Shown here: one piece after another, positions 20,682 to 32,225 of the stretch | How positions within the stretch are numbered: the stretch's first letter is position 1 | Layout: each line of letters opens with the position of its first letter | Assembly: GCA_030522415.1 (NCBI GenBank) | Contig: CM060125.1 | Location: forward strand, 32,292,927-32,356,926 | Reading direction: 5' to 3' | Source of the DNA: Channallabes apus | Lineage: Eukaryota > Chordata > Actinopteri > Siluriformes > Clariidae | Length of the DNA: 64,000 nt | Notes under the pieces: model-generated | Databases searched by the model: none | What the model was told of the DNA's origin: nothing | What the model saw: only the letters and a program-made list of their open reading frames with translations | Position numbers and translations under genes: made by a program

Positions 20682-22574
20682 CTGGCGGTAAGTCATACCG
20701 TAGATTCCAATCACACTAGCCACATCACAACTCACCGTAGTGATAGACGCACACACATAGCTTGTCCTATAGAAACTGTGTCTGTTCCCCGAATACTGAG
20801 AAAAAAGAATAAATTTGTTAAATTTGCCCGAAACAATCTGATAACCATAAAACCAGAAAAAGGCAAAATAAGTAGTCAAAATCCACCTCTAAAGTTTGGA
20901 CTACTCAACATTAGATCCCTTGCGCCTAAAGCACTTATTGTTAATGAAATTATCTCCGATTATTGCCTTGACCACTCTGTCTCACTGAAACCTGGCTTAA
21001 ACCAAATGAATGTTTTGGTCTGAATGAGTCTACTCCGTCAGGATATTTCTATAAGCACGAGCCCCGTCTAATTGGTCGCGGTGGTGGTGTCGCCACTATC
21101 TACAATGATGTACTCACTGTTACCCAGAAAATAAGGCCCAGGTTTAATTCATTTGAAGTGCTTATCATTAATGTTGCACTAAATGAAATACGTAATAAAC
21201 CCTTGCTATATTTTACCCTGGCCACCGTGTACAGACCCCCGGGGCCATATGGCGATTTTCTTAAAGAATTTGGACATCTGCTATCAGACCTATTGGTTAA
21301 CTCTGACAAAGTGTTGATAGTAGGAGACTTTAACATTCATGTAGATGATGCTAACGACGCTTTAGCACTCACATTTATGGATTTACTAAATTCCTTTGTA
21401 TCATTATCATAGTAATCATACGCTAGATTTAATTATATCCCATGGTATAGATGTCTCTAATATAGAGATCATACCTCAAAGTGATGATATCACAGATCAT
21501 CACCTCCTGACATATAATCTACCCGTAGAACAGATTAGCTGTGTCTCCCCACGTTATCAATCTGTTAGAAATATGAATCCCACCACTAAAGACAGATTCA
21601 CAAGTAATCTGCCGGATCTGTCCCAATTTCTTATTAGACCCCTAAATGCAGATGATCTAGATGAAGTGACTAGCAGCATGGGCACTATTATTACCAGTAC
21701 ATTAGACACTGTTGCTCCCATCAGATTAAAAAAAGTCAGAGATAAAACACTTGCACCGTGGTACAACAGTCATACTCGCGCCCTAAAGAGAGCAACCCGT
21801 AATCTCGAGCGAAAATGGAGAAAAACTAAACTAGAAGTTTTTCGAATTGCGTATAAAGACAGTATGTGCAGCTATAGACAGGCTCTAAAAACTGCTAGGA
21901 CTGAGCATCTTAGCCAACTGATAGCAAGAAACCAAAACAATCCCAGGTTCTTATTTAGTACAGTGGCTCGCCTAACAAAACCTAAGATGCCCGCAGAGAG
22001 TATCCCATCACAGTTTAGAAGTGAAGACTTTATGGACTTCTTTAATGAAAAAATCAATAATATCAGGAAGAAAATAACGGAGGTTCAACCTCTAATAGTA
22101 TCTCACGATCCAGTTCAGCCTATAGCTTCACATTTAGATTTTCACTGCTTTACAGGTATAGGACAGGAAGAGCTGTATAAACTCATCACCTCGGCTAAAT
22201 CAACAATGTGCCTGTTAGACCCAATCCCAACCAGATTTTTAAAAGAAGTGATGCTTACGGTTGGAGAGCCACTCCTAAACATTATTAATTCTTCATTACA
22301 TCTAGGTCACGTCCCTAAACCTTTCAAGTTAGCAGTTATTAAGCCGCTTCTTAAAAAATAAAATTTGGACGTGAATGAAATAAATTACAGACCGATTTCA
22401 AACCCTCATTTATATACATTCATATAAAAAATATTAGAAAAAGTAGTATCAGCTCAAATATGCACATTCTTGCAGGATAACAACATCCTTGAAGAATTTC
22501 AGTCAGGTTTTAGGCCTCATCATAGTACAGAAACTGCACTAGTTAAACGACTTATTTTTAGCTTCAGACCAAGG

Positions 22575-23761
22575 TGTAAGGGACTGCCACTAGAGGGCAC
22601 TGTGTTCAGGTTTATTTTTGTAGTTTTTTGTTTGAAAACCCAGTTTCCCAGAAGGCACCTCGGTCAGGTGACGACTAAGTGTCACCTGTGCCGGGGTGGC
22701 TCATTAGCAAACCTAATAAAAAGCTGTTAGCTCTGGGAAACTGGGTCGAGCATTAACGTTGTCTAGTGGGCTTTAGTTTTGTTCTTTTTTTGTTTATGTT
22801 CATCTGGCTCTGTAGGCATGTTGTTTTGGTTGAATGTGTGAGTGTATGTTTAAATGTACCTGTGTTTTATTTATTGTGAAGAGTGTGTGGTGTCTTATAG
22901 TTTTGCGTTATTTCTATTGGTTTCTCCCTCATGTTTTGCAAAGTCTCTCCCCATTTGTATATGCCCTAAGCCTGTGTACTTTCTACGGGTGAGTGTGAGA
23001 AATGCTGGGTTGTGAGGATGTGTGCATGTATGGTTATAGGTAGGTGGGTATTTATAGGTAGGTATGTGTGCCGAGTGTGGAGAGTGTAGGCTGTGCTTAG
23101 GTGTGAGAATGTTTGCTGTGCCTAGGTGGGTGAGTGTATGATGTCTCTAGAGGTGTGAGGGTAAGTTATGCCTAAGTGTGAGCGAGTGTATACAATGTGC
23201 CCAGAGGTGTGTGTGCTCGTGTAGGTTAGTGAGAGTCGAATGTGTTCTTAGCTGAGTAAGAGTATGTTAGTGTGGGTCTAGCTCCTTGGAGCGTGTGCGT
23301 GTCGCCCGTAGAAGCACAGGTTCCCCTATGTCTGTTTTGAGTGCAAGTTACCTGTTCCATGTCATAACTCCAGTAGGTCTCAAGCCGAGTGTCACAACAC
23401 AGAGCCCTGTTCTATGTCTCAGGTATTAGAGCCTGATTGTCGTATTGCCTGTGTTACAACACAGAGCATTGTTCTATGTCCCAGGTATTAGAGCCTGACT
23501 GTGTGTAGCCTGTGTTGTGACCTCGAGTTTGAGCACAGGGTTATAGGTCCCCGTTTCATGTTTAAGTTTGTATCCTGTGTGTTCTGTTTAGAGTCTGTGT
23601 GTGTGTTGAGCTGAAAGAGCCAGAGTTTTGTTTATTTGGTTTGAGTTTTGGTTTGTTCATTTCAAATAAACATTATTTACACCTGAACCCTCTGCGTTTA
23701 TGCCTGCCTTTTGTGAGCCCACGGCAATAACATCAGCCTGGAACCACTACAGATTATTACA
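22575..23761. mobile_element. Long solo LTR (1,187 bp)
   Basis: Ends TGTAAGGGACTGCC...CAGATTATTACA (TGTAA/TTACA inverted ends), flanked by a perfect 5-bp duplication CAAGG (22570-22574, 23762-23766). It splits the L2-B RT exactly. An AATAAA signal lies near 23667. A roughly 65-bp unit containing CTATGTCYCAGGTATTAGAG is duplicated in tandem at 23394-23523. It is unrelated to the Sushi-type LTRs elsewhere in the window. Family not recognised; the length suits BEL/Pao or an endogenous retrovirus. Confidence 0.87.
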
Positions 23762-24165
23762 CAAGGCTGCATCTCAATACTAGTCTTACTTGATCTTAGT
23801 GCTGCATTCGACACTGTAGATCATAATATTCTCATAGATCGCTTACAAAATCACATAGGTATTCAGGGACAGGCATTAAAATGGTTTAGATCTTACCTGT
23901 CTGACCGATACCATTTTGTAGATCTGAATGGAGAACCGTCTGGTGTAATGCCAGTGAAATATGGGGTCCCACAAGGGTCAGTTTTAGGACCTCTGCTGTT
24001 CTCATTATACATGCTTCCCTTGGGTAACATCATTAGACGACATGTGATTAGTTTCCATTGTTATGCTGATGATGCCCAATTATATATCTCAACTAAACCA
24101 GACGAAATACCCAAGTTGTCTAGATTAACTGAGTGTGTCCAGGACATAAAAGATTGGATGACCAG

Positions 24166-24512
24166 ATAAGATTGATTCAGATTCAGTTTTGAAGCTTAGA
24201 GACACAAGGCCGAGAACAGAATAGAAACAACCTGATTGTAGTTGTCCCTGAATAAATAAGGTATAGACATCTGGTCTGGGTCAGATAAAGAGTCATGAGT
24301 TTGAATGTAGGAACTTCATGTACGGGGCGTTGATTATGTTAACAGAGATGTTTGTGTATAAAATAGGACAGCTAGAGAAAGAGATCACCTTTCTCCATGC
24401 TGCAACTGTTTTCTGCAACCTTCTGCAGAAGTTTAAAATAAAACCTTTGTTACTTTGTTCTTACCCAGTGTATGGATTACTTGTCTTAATATTTTCAGAA
24501 TTTCCACCACAA
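24166..24512 (+). mobile_element. LTR-like sequence replacing part of L2-B1 RT
   Basis: Not L2. It has GTGTATAAAATAGG (TATA-like), then about 90 bp later AAAATAAAACC (polyadenylation-like), the spacing of a retroviral LTR promoter/R/poly(A) unit. It ends CACCACA. About 320 bp of L2-B normally found between WMTN and [11 protein letters not shown] is absent, so this is a replacement and no target duplication could be found. Confidence 0.45.
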
Positions 24513-25106
24513 TTACTAGGTGGATGTCCTGCATCCTCAATAAACAAGCTTCAGTTAACCCAAAATGCAGCCGCCAGGGTTCTCACTAGATCCAGAAAAT
24601 ATGATCATATAACCCCAATATTATCATCCCTGCACTGGCTACCTGTTCAGTTTAGAATAAATTACAAAATAGTATTACTTACATACAAAGCCTTAAATGG
24701 TTTAGCTCCCACATACCTAACCAGTCTTCTGATACGCTACAATCCACCACGTGCCTTAAGATCACAAAGCTCCGGACTTCTGGTAGTTCCCAGAATTTCA
24801 AAATCTACAAAAGGGGGCGGGGCATTTTCATATTTAGCTCCAAAGCTTGGGAATAGCCTTCCAGACAGTGTTCGGGGAGCAGACACGGTTTCCCAGTTCA
24901 AAAGTAGACTCAAGACGCATCTCTTTAATCTGGCATACACATAACTCATCCCATAATCTCATACTCCAGTACACCTATATCGAATGGCAACTACGCTAAT
25001 TCTCCCCATCTGTTCTCCCCATCTGTTCGGTGAGTTTCCTCGTCTAAGAACAACAAACGGAATTCATCTCCAAACAACTAAAACTCCGACACAGAGGTAC
25101 GTTATA

Positions 25107-26022
25107 ATGTCTACCGTTCAGCTCGTTCAGTGTGTAGAGTGCAGGATGTTTAGACATTCTTCCTCCGTCATTAGTGATAATTTTATTTGTGATAGGTGTG
25201 TGTTAGTGAGCACTCTGACGGAGAAGATATCAGCGTTAGAGGAGCGCATCCAGACTTTAGAGAGGGTTAGACAGTGTGAGAGCAGCGTTATTCCCGTAGC
25301 GGACAGTCTGGGTGCCACAGGCGGAGATAAACAGCCCCCGACTCCGGCATTAGAGCCCTCACAGCGGGGCGAGTGGGTGACAACTCGGCGGCATACTCGT
25401 TCAGCCAAAGCTAACGCTAAGGCTAGCCCACCGGAGCACACCTCCTCTGCGCATCACGTGTCCAACAGGTTTGCTCTCCTCAGTGCTGCACCCGCTGAGA
25501 AACCTGAAAGAGCTCTGGTTATAGGAGACTCTATACTGAGGCACGTGACATTAGCTAGACCTTTAGGGGCGCCAGCGGCAGTGGTTAGGTGTATCCCGGG
25601 AGCCAGAGCACTGGACATAGCAGGTAATCTTAGGGCTCTAGGACAGCACAGGTTCTCTAAGATAGTGATACATGCTGGAGCTAACGATATACGCCTTCGT
25701 CAGTGAGAGGTTAGTAAGAGTAACTTTACAGAGGTTTACAGAGGTGTTTAAATTAGCGAAGGCGATGTCCGATGAAGTAATATGCTCTGGTCCCATCCCA
25801 ATGAGACGTGGCGACATAGCTTACAGCAGGTTATGGTCGCTGAACCGCTGGATGTCCAGGTGGTGGTCCGAAAATAATGTGGGCTTCATAGACAATTGGA
25901 AGACCTTTGAGGGCAAAGCTGGCCTGTTAGGGCGGGACGGTGTCCATCCCACTCGGGAAGGTGCTGCTCTCATTTCCTGTAGTATAGCTCATAGTCTCAG
26001 TAGAGGTCTAGTTAATCGGTGA
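25107..26022 (+). pseudogene. L2-A2 ORF1: zinc-ribbon, coiled coil, SGNH esterase-like; broken
   Basis: Starts [15 protein letters not shown] with a CxxC...CxxC zinc-binding pair (VQCVEC, ICDRC) and a coiled coil ([18 protein letters not shown]). The SGNH domain follows: [22 protein letters not shown] and, in the second piece, GRDGVHPTREGAAL. A TCA to TGA nonsense change (25704) and a 10-bp duplication of TTTACAGAGG just after it split the frame. L2-A3 lacks both lesions. Confidence 0.88.
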
Positions 26023-26118
26023 CAATCCAGAGCCCAGGCCAGGGAGCAGACAGACAGGCTAAACCAACCGTCTGCTAGCTGCATAGAGTCGTCACTCAGG
26101 GTTCACCATATTGAGACT

Positions 26119-29088
26119 GTGTCTGTTCCCCGATCTAAGCAAAAATGTAGAAAGACCCAGAAAGTCTGTTTCAATAATCTAATTAACATAAAGACCACAA
26201 ACTCAGATCATACTGAATGCGCAGCCGGCACCTCTGATCTGAAGCTAGGACTGTTAAATATTAGATCTCTCGCATCAAAAGCAGTTATTGTTAATGAAAT
26301 TATCACAGATCAGGCGTTTGATATACTCTGTTTAACTGAAACATGGGTTAAACAGGACGAGTATGTAGCTCTAAATGAAGCTAGTCCTCCTGGATACAGC
26401 TACATACACCAGCCTCGGTTAACTGGTAGAGGAGGAGGCGTCGCAGTTATTCATAATGATAATCTGTCTATCGTACAAAAACACGGACACAAATTTAACT
26501 CATTTGAAATTCTCTATAGTAACATAAGTGTATTTAAGTATATTAAATCAGCTCAGTCGATTCCACTAATTATAATTTACAGACCTCCAGGGCCGTATTC
26601 TGAATTTCTTAGTGAATTTGCAGATTTCATCTCAGACCTGGTCGTTTCTGTAGACAAAGTGTTAATTGCTGGAGATTTTAACATTCATTTTGAGAATCCA
26701 GAAGACCCTCTGAGAACAGCATTTATATCCATACTGGACTCCGTAGGCGTAAATCAGTGTGTAGTAGGACCCACTCATAAAGCAGGTCACACTTTAGATT
26801 TAGTAATATTCTTCGGATTAATTATAAGAAATGTATTCACAATTCCACTGTCTGAAATTATCTCAGATCACTATCTTGTCTCCATTCAAGTGTGTCACAG
26901 TGATAATGTACGCACAGCACCGCGCTACCGTATTAAACGTACATTCACATCAACTACCACACAGAGTTTTATCAGTAATCTCCCAGAGTTACCAACTTCG
27001 ATTAGGCCACCGTCTGACCCCACAGAACTTGATCAGGCGACTGAATATTTAGAGTCGACAGTTCGTTGTACCTTAGATAATGTAGCTCCAGCTAAAAGAA
27101 AAATTATTAGAGATAAGAAACTCGCTCCCTGGTATAACGATCACACGCGCACTTTAAAACAGACTGCTCGGAAATTAGAGCGTAAATGGCGTCAAACTAA
27201 ATTGTTGGTATTTCAAATAGCATGGAAAGAGAGCATCCTGAACTATAGGAAAGCTCTTAGTGTAGCTAGATCAACGTATCTCTCCACTCTTATAGAAGAA
27301 AATAAAAATAATCCTAGATTTTTATTTAATACCGTAGCCAAATTAACCAGAAATAAGACCACTACAGAAATCTCCACAACAACATCATGCAATAGTGAGG
27401 ACTTCATGAACTTTTTTAATAATAAAATTGTAAATATCAGGCATAAAATTGAGGCTTTGAAACCAAACAATGTAATTGATACTGATGTTAACCTAGCCAT
27501 GTCAGATTCAAACCTAGAATACTTTACTCCTCTTGAAGAGAATGAATTAATTTCACTCATCTCTTCTGCAAATTCATCAACCTGTATATTAGATCCTATA
27601 CCGACACATTTTCTTAAACAGATAGTACCAGTAATAACAGAACCGCTGTTGAGAATAATTAATTCCTCACTCAGCATTGGTTATGGTCCAAAATCTTTTA
27701 AAGTAGCAGTCATTAAACCAATAATTAAGAAACCTGACCTCGACCCCTGTCAGCTGTCCAATTACAGGCCAATATCAAACCTCCCCTTTATGTCTAAGAT
27801 TCTGGAAAAGATAGTAGTGGAGCAGCTATGCTCATATCTACATAGAAATGGCATACATGAACTGTATCAGTCAGGATTTAGGCCTCATCACAGCACAGAA
27901 ACAGCACTCGTTAAAGTAGTAAATGACCTCCTATTGGCCTCTGATCAGGGTTGTGTAACTATGCTTGTATTACTCGACCTCAGTGCAGCTTTTGACACTA
28001 TTGATCATGCTATTCTTCTTCACAGATTAGAAAATTTAGTAGGAATTAAGGGTACAGCCCTCTCCTGGCTCAGATCCTATTTGACCGATCGTTATCAGTA
28101 TGTAGACTTAAATGGTGATTATTCTGCATGTTCTCTAGTGGAGTTTGGCGTTCCGCAGGGTTCAGTTTTAGGCCCACTGCTTTTTTCCCTTTACATGCTT
28201 CCTCTGGGCAACATAATCCGTAAGCATGGTATTAGTTTTCATTGTTATGCTGACGACACACAGCTATACGTCTCAACAAAACCTGATGAGAAAAACCATC
28301 TTACTAAAGTTGAGCAATGTGTTCAGGACATAAGAAATTGGATGCTAATTAAGTTCCTTCTGCTTAATCCGGATAATACAGAAGTTCTAGTCATAGGACT
28401 GCATACAGCTAGAAGTAAAATCTTAGATCACACCGTAACTTTAGATGGCCTTTCTGTTCCGTCAAGTGCAACAGTAAAAGACCTCGTCGTGATTATAGAT
28501 TCCAGCCTTTCATTTGAAGCTCATGTAGATAATATCACCAGGATAGCATTCTTTCACCTTAGAAATATCGCCAAAATAAGAAATATATTGTCGCTAAATG
28601 ATGCAGAAAAACTAGTTCATGCTTTTATCACTTCTAGGTTGGACTATTGTAATGCCTTACTGTCTGGTTGTTCAGTTAGGTGCATAAACAAGCTTCAGCT
28701 AGTCCAGAATGCAGCAGCGAGAGTCCTCACTAGAACCAGAAGATATGAGCACATCACCCCTATCCTATCTTCACTGCATTGGCTCCCTGTGAAATTTCGC
28801 ATTGATTTTAAAATACTACTCTTGACATATAAGGCATTAAATGGTCTCGTGCCGCAGTATCTGAGCGAACTGCTAGTGTCTTACGATCCGCCACGCCTAC
28901 TTCGGTCAAAGGATGCAGGCTGCTTATCAGTACCGCGTATTATGAAAACTACAGCTGGGGGCAGAGCTTTTTCTTACAAAGCCCCAAAATTATGGAATAG
29001 TCTTCCAAATAGTGTTCGGGACTCAGACACAGTCTCAGTGTTTAAGTCTTGGCTCAAAACCTATTTATTTAACCAAGCATTTTTATAA
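26119..29088 (+). CDS. L2-A2 ORF2: APE endonuclease and reverse transcriptase
   Basis: An open frame of 989 codons, nearly full length for this family. Endonuclease residues 45-255: [20 protein letters not shown] (catalytic Glu about 73), [20 protein letters not shown] (Asp/Asn about 184-186) and IISDHYLVS (Asp-His about 249). RT residues 540-830: [47 protein letters not shown] (catalytic Asp pair about 711-712). C-terminal thumb: [20 protein letters not shown]. Substitutions relative to L2-A1 and L2-A3 include DLGV to DLVV and PDKTE to PDNTE, so activity is doubtful although no stop is present. It would nick target DNA and prime cDNA on it. Confidence 0.93.
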   Translation: MSVPRSKQKCRKTQKVCFNNLINIKTTNSDHTECAAGTSDLKLGLLNIRSLASKAVIVNEIITDQAFDILCLTETWVKQDEYVALNEASPPGYSYIHQPRLTGRGGGVAVIHNDNLSIVQKHGHKFNSFEILYSNISVFKYIKSAQSIPLIIIYRPPGPYSEFLSEFADFISDLVVSVDKVLIAGDFNIHFENPEDPLRTAFISILDSVGVNQCVVGPTHKAGHTLDLVIFFGLIIRNVFTIPLSEIISDHYLVSIQVCHSDNVRTAPRYRIKRTFTSTTTQSFISNLPELPTSIRPPSDPTELDQATEYLESTVRCTLDNVAPAKRKIIRDKKLAPWYNDHTRTLKQTARKLERKWRQTKLLVFQIAWKESILNYRKALSVARSTYLSTLIEENKNNPRFLFNTVAKLTRNKTTTEISTTTSCNSEDFMNFFNNKIVNIRHKIEALKPNNVIDTDVNLAMSDSNLEYFTPLEENELISLISSANSSTCILDPIPTHFLKQIVPVITEPLLRIINSSLSIGYGPKSFKVAVIKPIIKKPDLDPCQLSNYRPISNLPFMSKILEKIVVEQLCSYLHRNGIHELYQSGFRPHHSTETALVKVVNDLLLASDQGCVTMLVLLDLSAAFDTIDHAILLHRLENLVGIKGTALSWLRSYLTDRYQYVDLNGDYSACSLVEFGVPQGSVLGPLLFSLYMLPLGNIIRKHGISFHCYADDTQLYVSTKPDEKNHLTKVEQCVQDIRNWMLIKFLLLNPDNTEVLVIGLHTARSKILDHTVTLDGLSVPSSATVKDLVVIIDSSLSFEAHVDNITRIAFFHLRNIAKIRNILSLNDAEKLVHAFITSRLDYCNALLSGCSVRCINKLQLVQNAAARVLTRTRRYEHITPILSSLHWLPVKFRIDFKILLLTYKALNGLVPQYLSELLVSYDPPRLLRSKDAGCLSVPRIMKTTAGGRAFSYKAPKLWNSLPNSVRDSDTVSVFKSWLKTYLFNQAFL

Positions 29089-30257
29089 ATAGATTTGCCA
29101 TAAGGTAAAGGAGCAGATCTGGGGGACTCATGGACGTAGAGTATTATGGTGAACTGGTATGTTTAGATGCTGTCTTCCTCAGTCTCATTTGATCACTCAG
29201 GTTTGTTGACGGTGAGGTGATTGTTTGCTTTACATCTCAGTTCCCCCTCATGTTTGTGTTTCCTTCTGGCTCTCCCTTTTAGTTATGCTGTCATAGTTAG
29301 TCCTGCCGGAGTCCCTGCTTGCACTCTACAGTAAATATACATTCACATTAGACATTGTGACTATGACCATACCTAATTGCAATCTCTCCTCCTCTTCTCT
29401 TCCTCCCCCTCTTTCTCTTTCCTCTCTCCCCCTGTCTCCCCCTTTCACTCTCTCTCTCTCTCTCTCTGTCGAGCTACACATGTGGTTCCTGAGCTGCCAG
29501 TGATCCAGACTCCCTCTGCCCTCCGGACCTGTCTGATCCATCCTGGTGCCCGGTTTCTGGTTGGAGGTCTCATCGCATGGATGCCCCGTGTGTCTCTTTA
29601 GGATGCGTCTGGTGTCTGGGGATGATTCTCTATACTTAGAAGGTGGTTCTGGCCTCGACTGGTGTTGTCAGCTGTTTCTCTGAGGACTTGACAATTCGAT
29701 AGTTCAGGACGGGAACTTTCTACATGTCTATCTGAGTCTCCAATAACTACTGGACTCCATTTTACATCAACTATTATAACATCAATTAACATCAACTATT
29801 ATAGCTGAACTTAACACTGTATAAATACAGATCATTTCCTGCTATCTGTTTCACCCAGATGAGGAAGGGTTCCCTGTCAAGTCTGGTTCCTCTCAAGGTT
29901 TCTTCCTATTACCGTCTCAGGGAGTTTTTCCTTGCCACTGTCGCCCTCGGGCTTGCTCGCCAGGGAATATCTGAACATTTTGATTCATACACATTCACAT
30001 TCCATACAAACTTAAATAATTCTTTTGATTGTGTAAAGCTGTTTTGAGACAATGTCAATTGTTAAAAGCGCTATACAAATAAAACTGAATTGAATTGAAT
30101 TGTTCTTTATCCTTCTACCCATCCCGAGGCATCGGGAGATTTTGCCAGCTTCAGTAGACAAAGGCCGACCCTGCGAGGTTCCTGAGGCGTCCAGAGAAGG
30201 ACCAGCTCCAGCTGGATTCAGCTCTATGATGGTTGGAGCTACACATGCTGCTCCTGT

Positions 30258-30355
30258 TTCAGTTCAGTTTTATTTATTTGTATAGCGTTTTTAACAATTG
30301 ACATTGTCTCAAAACAGCTTTACACAATCAAAAGAATTATTTAAGTATTATTTAA
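30258..30355 (-). mobile_element. 98-bp L2 stub insertion
   Basis: Only the last 98 bp of L2-A (minus orientation), flanked by a perfect 8-bp duplication GCTCCTGT (30250-30257, 30356-30363), inside the L2-B1 3' UTR. Confidence 0.9.
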
Positions 30356-30815
30356 GCTCCTGTGCTCCCAGTGATCCAGACCTCATCTGCCCTCTGCACC
30401 TACTGACTCATCCATATGCTGAACTGGTCTTCATGTCAATTTAAATAATTTCTGTCATATTGAATTTTCACCTGCACAACACACATGATGTTATATCATT
30501 TCTATCTGTTATCACCCAGATGAGGATGGGTTCCCTGTTGAGTCTGGTTCCTCTCAAGGTTTCTTCCTAATGCCATCTCGGAGTTTTTCCTTGCCACCGT
30601 CGCCGTCACCCTTGGCTTGTTCATCGGAGACATTTCATTCATTCGTCTCATTATTATCTAGACACATTTTTCTCACACATACACACTTCGAATTATTTTC
30701 TTTTCTAAAATTTTTTTTTTCATTTTTGTAAAATTTCTTTCTTTTTTGTGAAGCTGCTTTGAGACAATGACCAGTGGTAAAAGCGTGATATAAATAAAAT
30801 TGAATTGAATTGAAT

Positions 30816-31090
30816 CATTGTCACAAAGCAGCTTTACACAGTCAAAGCTGTGTAAAAAATTATGGAAGAAATGTTTGTATTATTATTGTATGAAATGTGA
30901 AAGTGTATGAATCAAAATGAATAGATAGATCAACTGCATAACTCCTCCCCCTTCTGAAAGGGAGGAGAGTTAAATAATGAGCACAGCCTGGAAAAAAATA
31001 ATAATGAGCATTAGCCTTACCTCTGCAGTTTGTCTGCCAGGGTTCCTTAATATCACGTGAAATATCAATTAACAATATCATGTGCAAATT
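30816..31090 (-). mobile_element. L2 3' UTR fragment, minus strand
   Basis: CACAAAGCAGCTTTACACAG and later the reverse of the [16 protein letters not shown] 3' UTR stretch follow directly on the L2-B1 tail in opposite orientation. Confidence 0.6.
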
Positions 31091-31984
31091 TACTCATTTG
31101 CTTACTTGAATTGGATGTTGCATTCTACTGGAGTAGTTTCTGGTAAGAGAATTTCCTCCGGGTGTCACACCTGTACCACCATGGTCCCAGAGAGCCGCCG
31201 CTTTGTCTCCCCCTAGTTTGTCTACGTCGGTATATGTCTCACGGTAACACTTAATTAGTTTCACCTGTGTCTCCCCACTGTGTTTCACTATTTAAACCAG
31301 GAAACACTTGGATTATAAAGTGATCCTGAAAAACCCTTTTACTCATAGCAGCAGTTTTGCTTAGTTTGTATGTGATGCATATTAGCTGATCTTATCGATT
31401 CCTTTAAATAACCGTGCAACTTAAGGAGTTTATTGGCATGAATGTTAACAAAAATGTTACGTTGTTGCCAAAGCAGTTATAAAACATTAACTACATTATA
31501 AATAACATTAATCTGAATTTATAAACATTATAAACATATTAGATATAAAAAAAACATCAACATTACCAACAATAACTACCTGAACAATAGAGATATAAAG
31601 TCTTTAGTTAGTTAGTGATATTCAGGGTGTGTGTATGCTGTGTGTCACTGTCTCTCAGCCTCTCACACTCTCACACACATATTTTACAGCAAGGGTAGCA
31701 GTGCAGCACACACACACACACACACACACTCTGCTCTCCGTGCTCCAGGTTCTCCTGTGTCGGCCTGTACCTGCTCAGGATCCGTCTCTGCTTTATATCT
31801 CTGACGGTGAAGAGACACTCTGCCGGTTCCTCCTCTCTCTCTTTAGGGCCCGATAGCAGTGTAGTCTGGAATGGGTTTGGGTCTGACTGTCCCAGTGCTC
31901 CAGAGACTGTGGTGAGCAGTGAGTTTGTGTAGTGTTGTTATCCACTTTTTGAGAAGGGATAATGAATTTAACATGATATTTTGC
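31091..31984. other. Unannotated stretch with (CA)n at 31707-31729
   Basis: AT-rich. ACTTAATTAGTTTCACCTGT near 31250 resembles LTR or SINE leader text, but no boundaries were found. A CAG-GTTCTCC...GGGCC block at 31749-31850 is open but matches nothing I recognise. Confidence 0.4.
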
Positions 31985-32140
31985 TTTGGGGAAACCAAAT
32001 ACTTGGGTTAGGCACTGTGGGGACGAGGGTTCGATTCCCACCTCAGATCTAAATACACAGTGTTTGCATGTTCTTCCTACACTTAATTGGTTTCCTCCAG
32101 GTGCTTTAAAGACGGTGGAGTGAGTGAGTATAGAAGATGA
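31985..32140 (+). mobile_element. V-SINE remnant
   Basis: GGGTTCGATTCCCACC (B-box-like), GTTTGCATGTTCTTCCTAC and GGTTTCCTCCAGGTGC are V-SINE blocks. The 3' body is mostly deleted before AGTATAGAAGATGAAT. Confidence 0.7.
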
Positions 32141-32225
32141 ATAAAGTGAATAAAGTAGGGCACTATCCTGATTATTAAATGTCTTATAGAATGTTTTCTT
32201 TGCTTAATATTTTTCTAAATATTAA

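Larger units (their letters stand above)
20778..24944 (+). pseudogene. L2-B ORF2 (endonuclease-RT), broken copy
   Basis: The endonuclease starts at [14 protein letters not shown] and is frameshifted just after (the TETW motif is lost near 20980). [20 protein letters not shown] and DDITDHHLLTY remain. The frame stops at LLKK (22361), followed by a scrambled stretch and [15 protein letters not shown] before the solo LTR. After it come [16 protein letters not shown], the catalytic FHCYADDAQLY, a roughly 320-bp replacement, and an intact C-terminus ending at 24944. Confidence 0.88.
25032..30101 (+). mobile_element. L2-A LINE copy 2, full length (5.07 kb)
   Basis: Begins GAGTTTCCTCGTC, shared with the 5' end of L2-A3, and ends with (TTGAA)n. 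It is inserted in the 3' UTR of L2-B1: the B sequence CTCCCCATCTGTTC lies to the left, and CTTCTACCCATCCCGAGG resumes to the right. ORF1 is broken; ORF2 is open. Confidence 0.93.
19620..30815 (+). mobile_element. L2-B LINE copy 1, near full length, multiply interrupted
   Basis: ORF1 at 19728-20681, ORF2 pieces from 20778 to 24944, 3' UTR at 24945-25031 and 30102-30815 ending (TTGAA)n. Interruptions: a 1,187-bp solo LTR (22575-23761), an LTR-like replacement (24166-24512), a whole L2-A element (25032-30101) and a 98-bp L2 stub (30258-30355). L2-B copies 2 and 3 (53.0-59.1 kb) supply the uninterrupted comparison. The 5' boundary is approximate. Confidence 0.88.

Noticed and set aside
31629..31856. 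Possible short host exon reading DPSLLYISDGEETLCRFLLS
   Set aside because: AG/GT context is weak, no family recognised and no neighbouring exons found.
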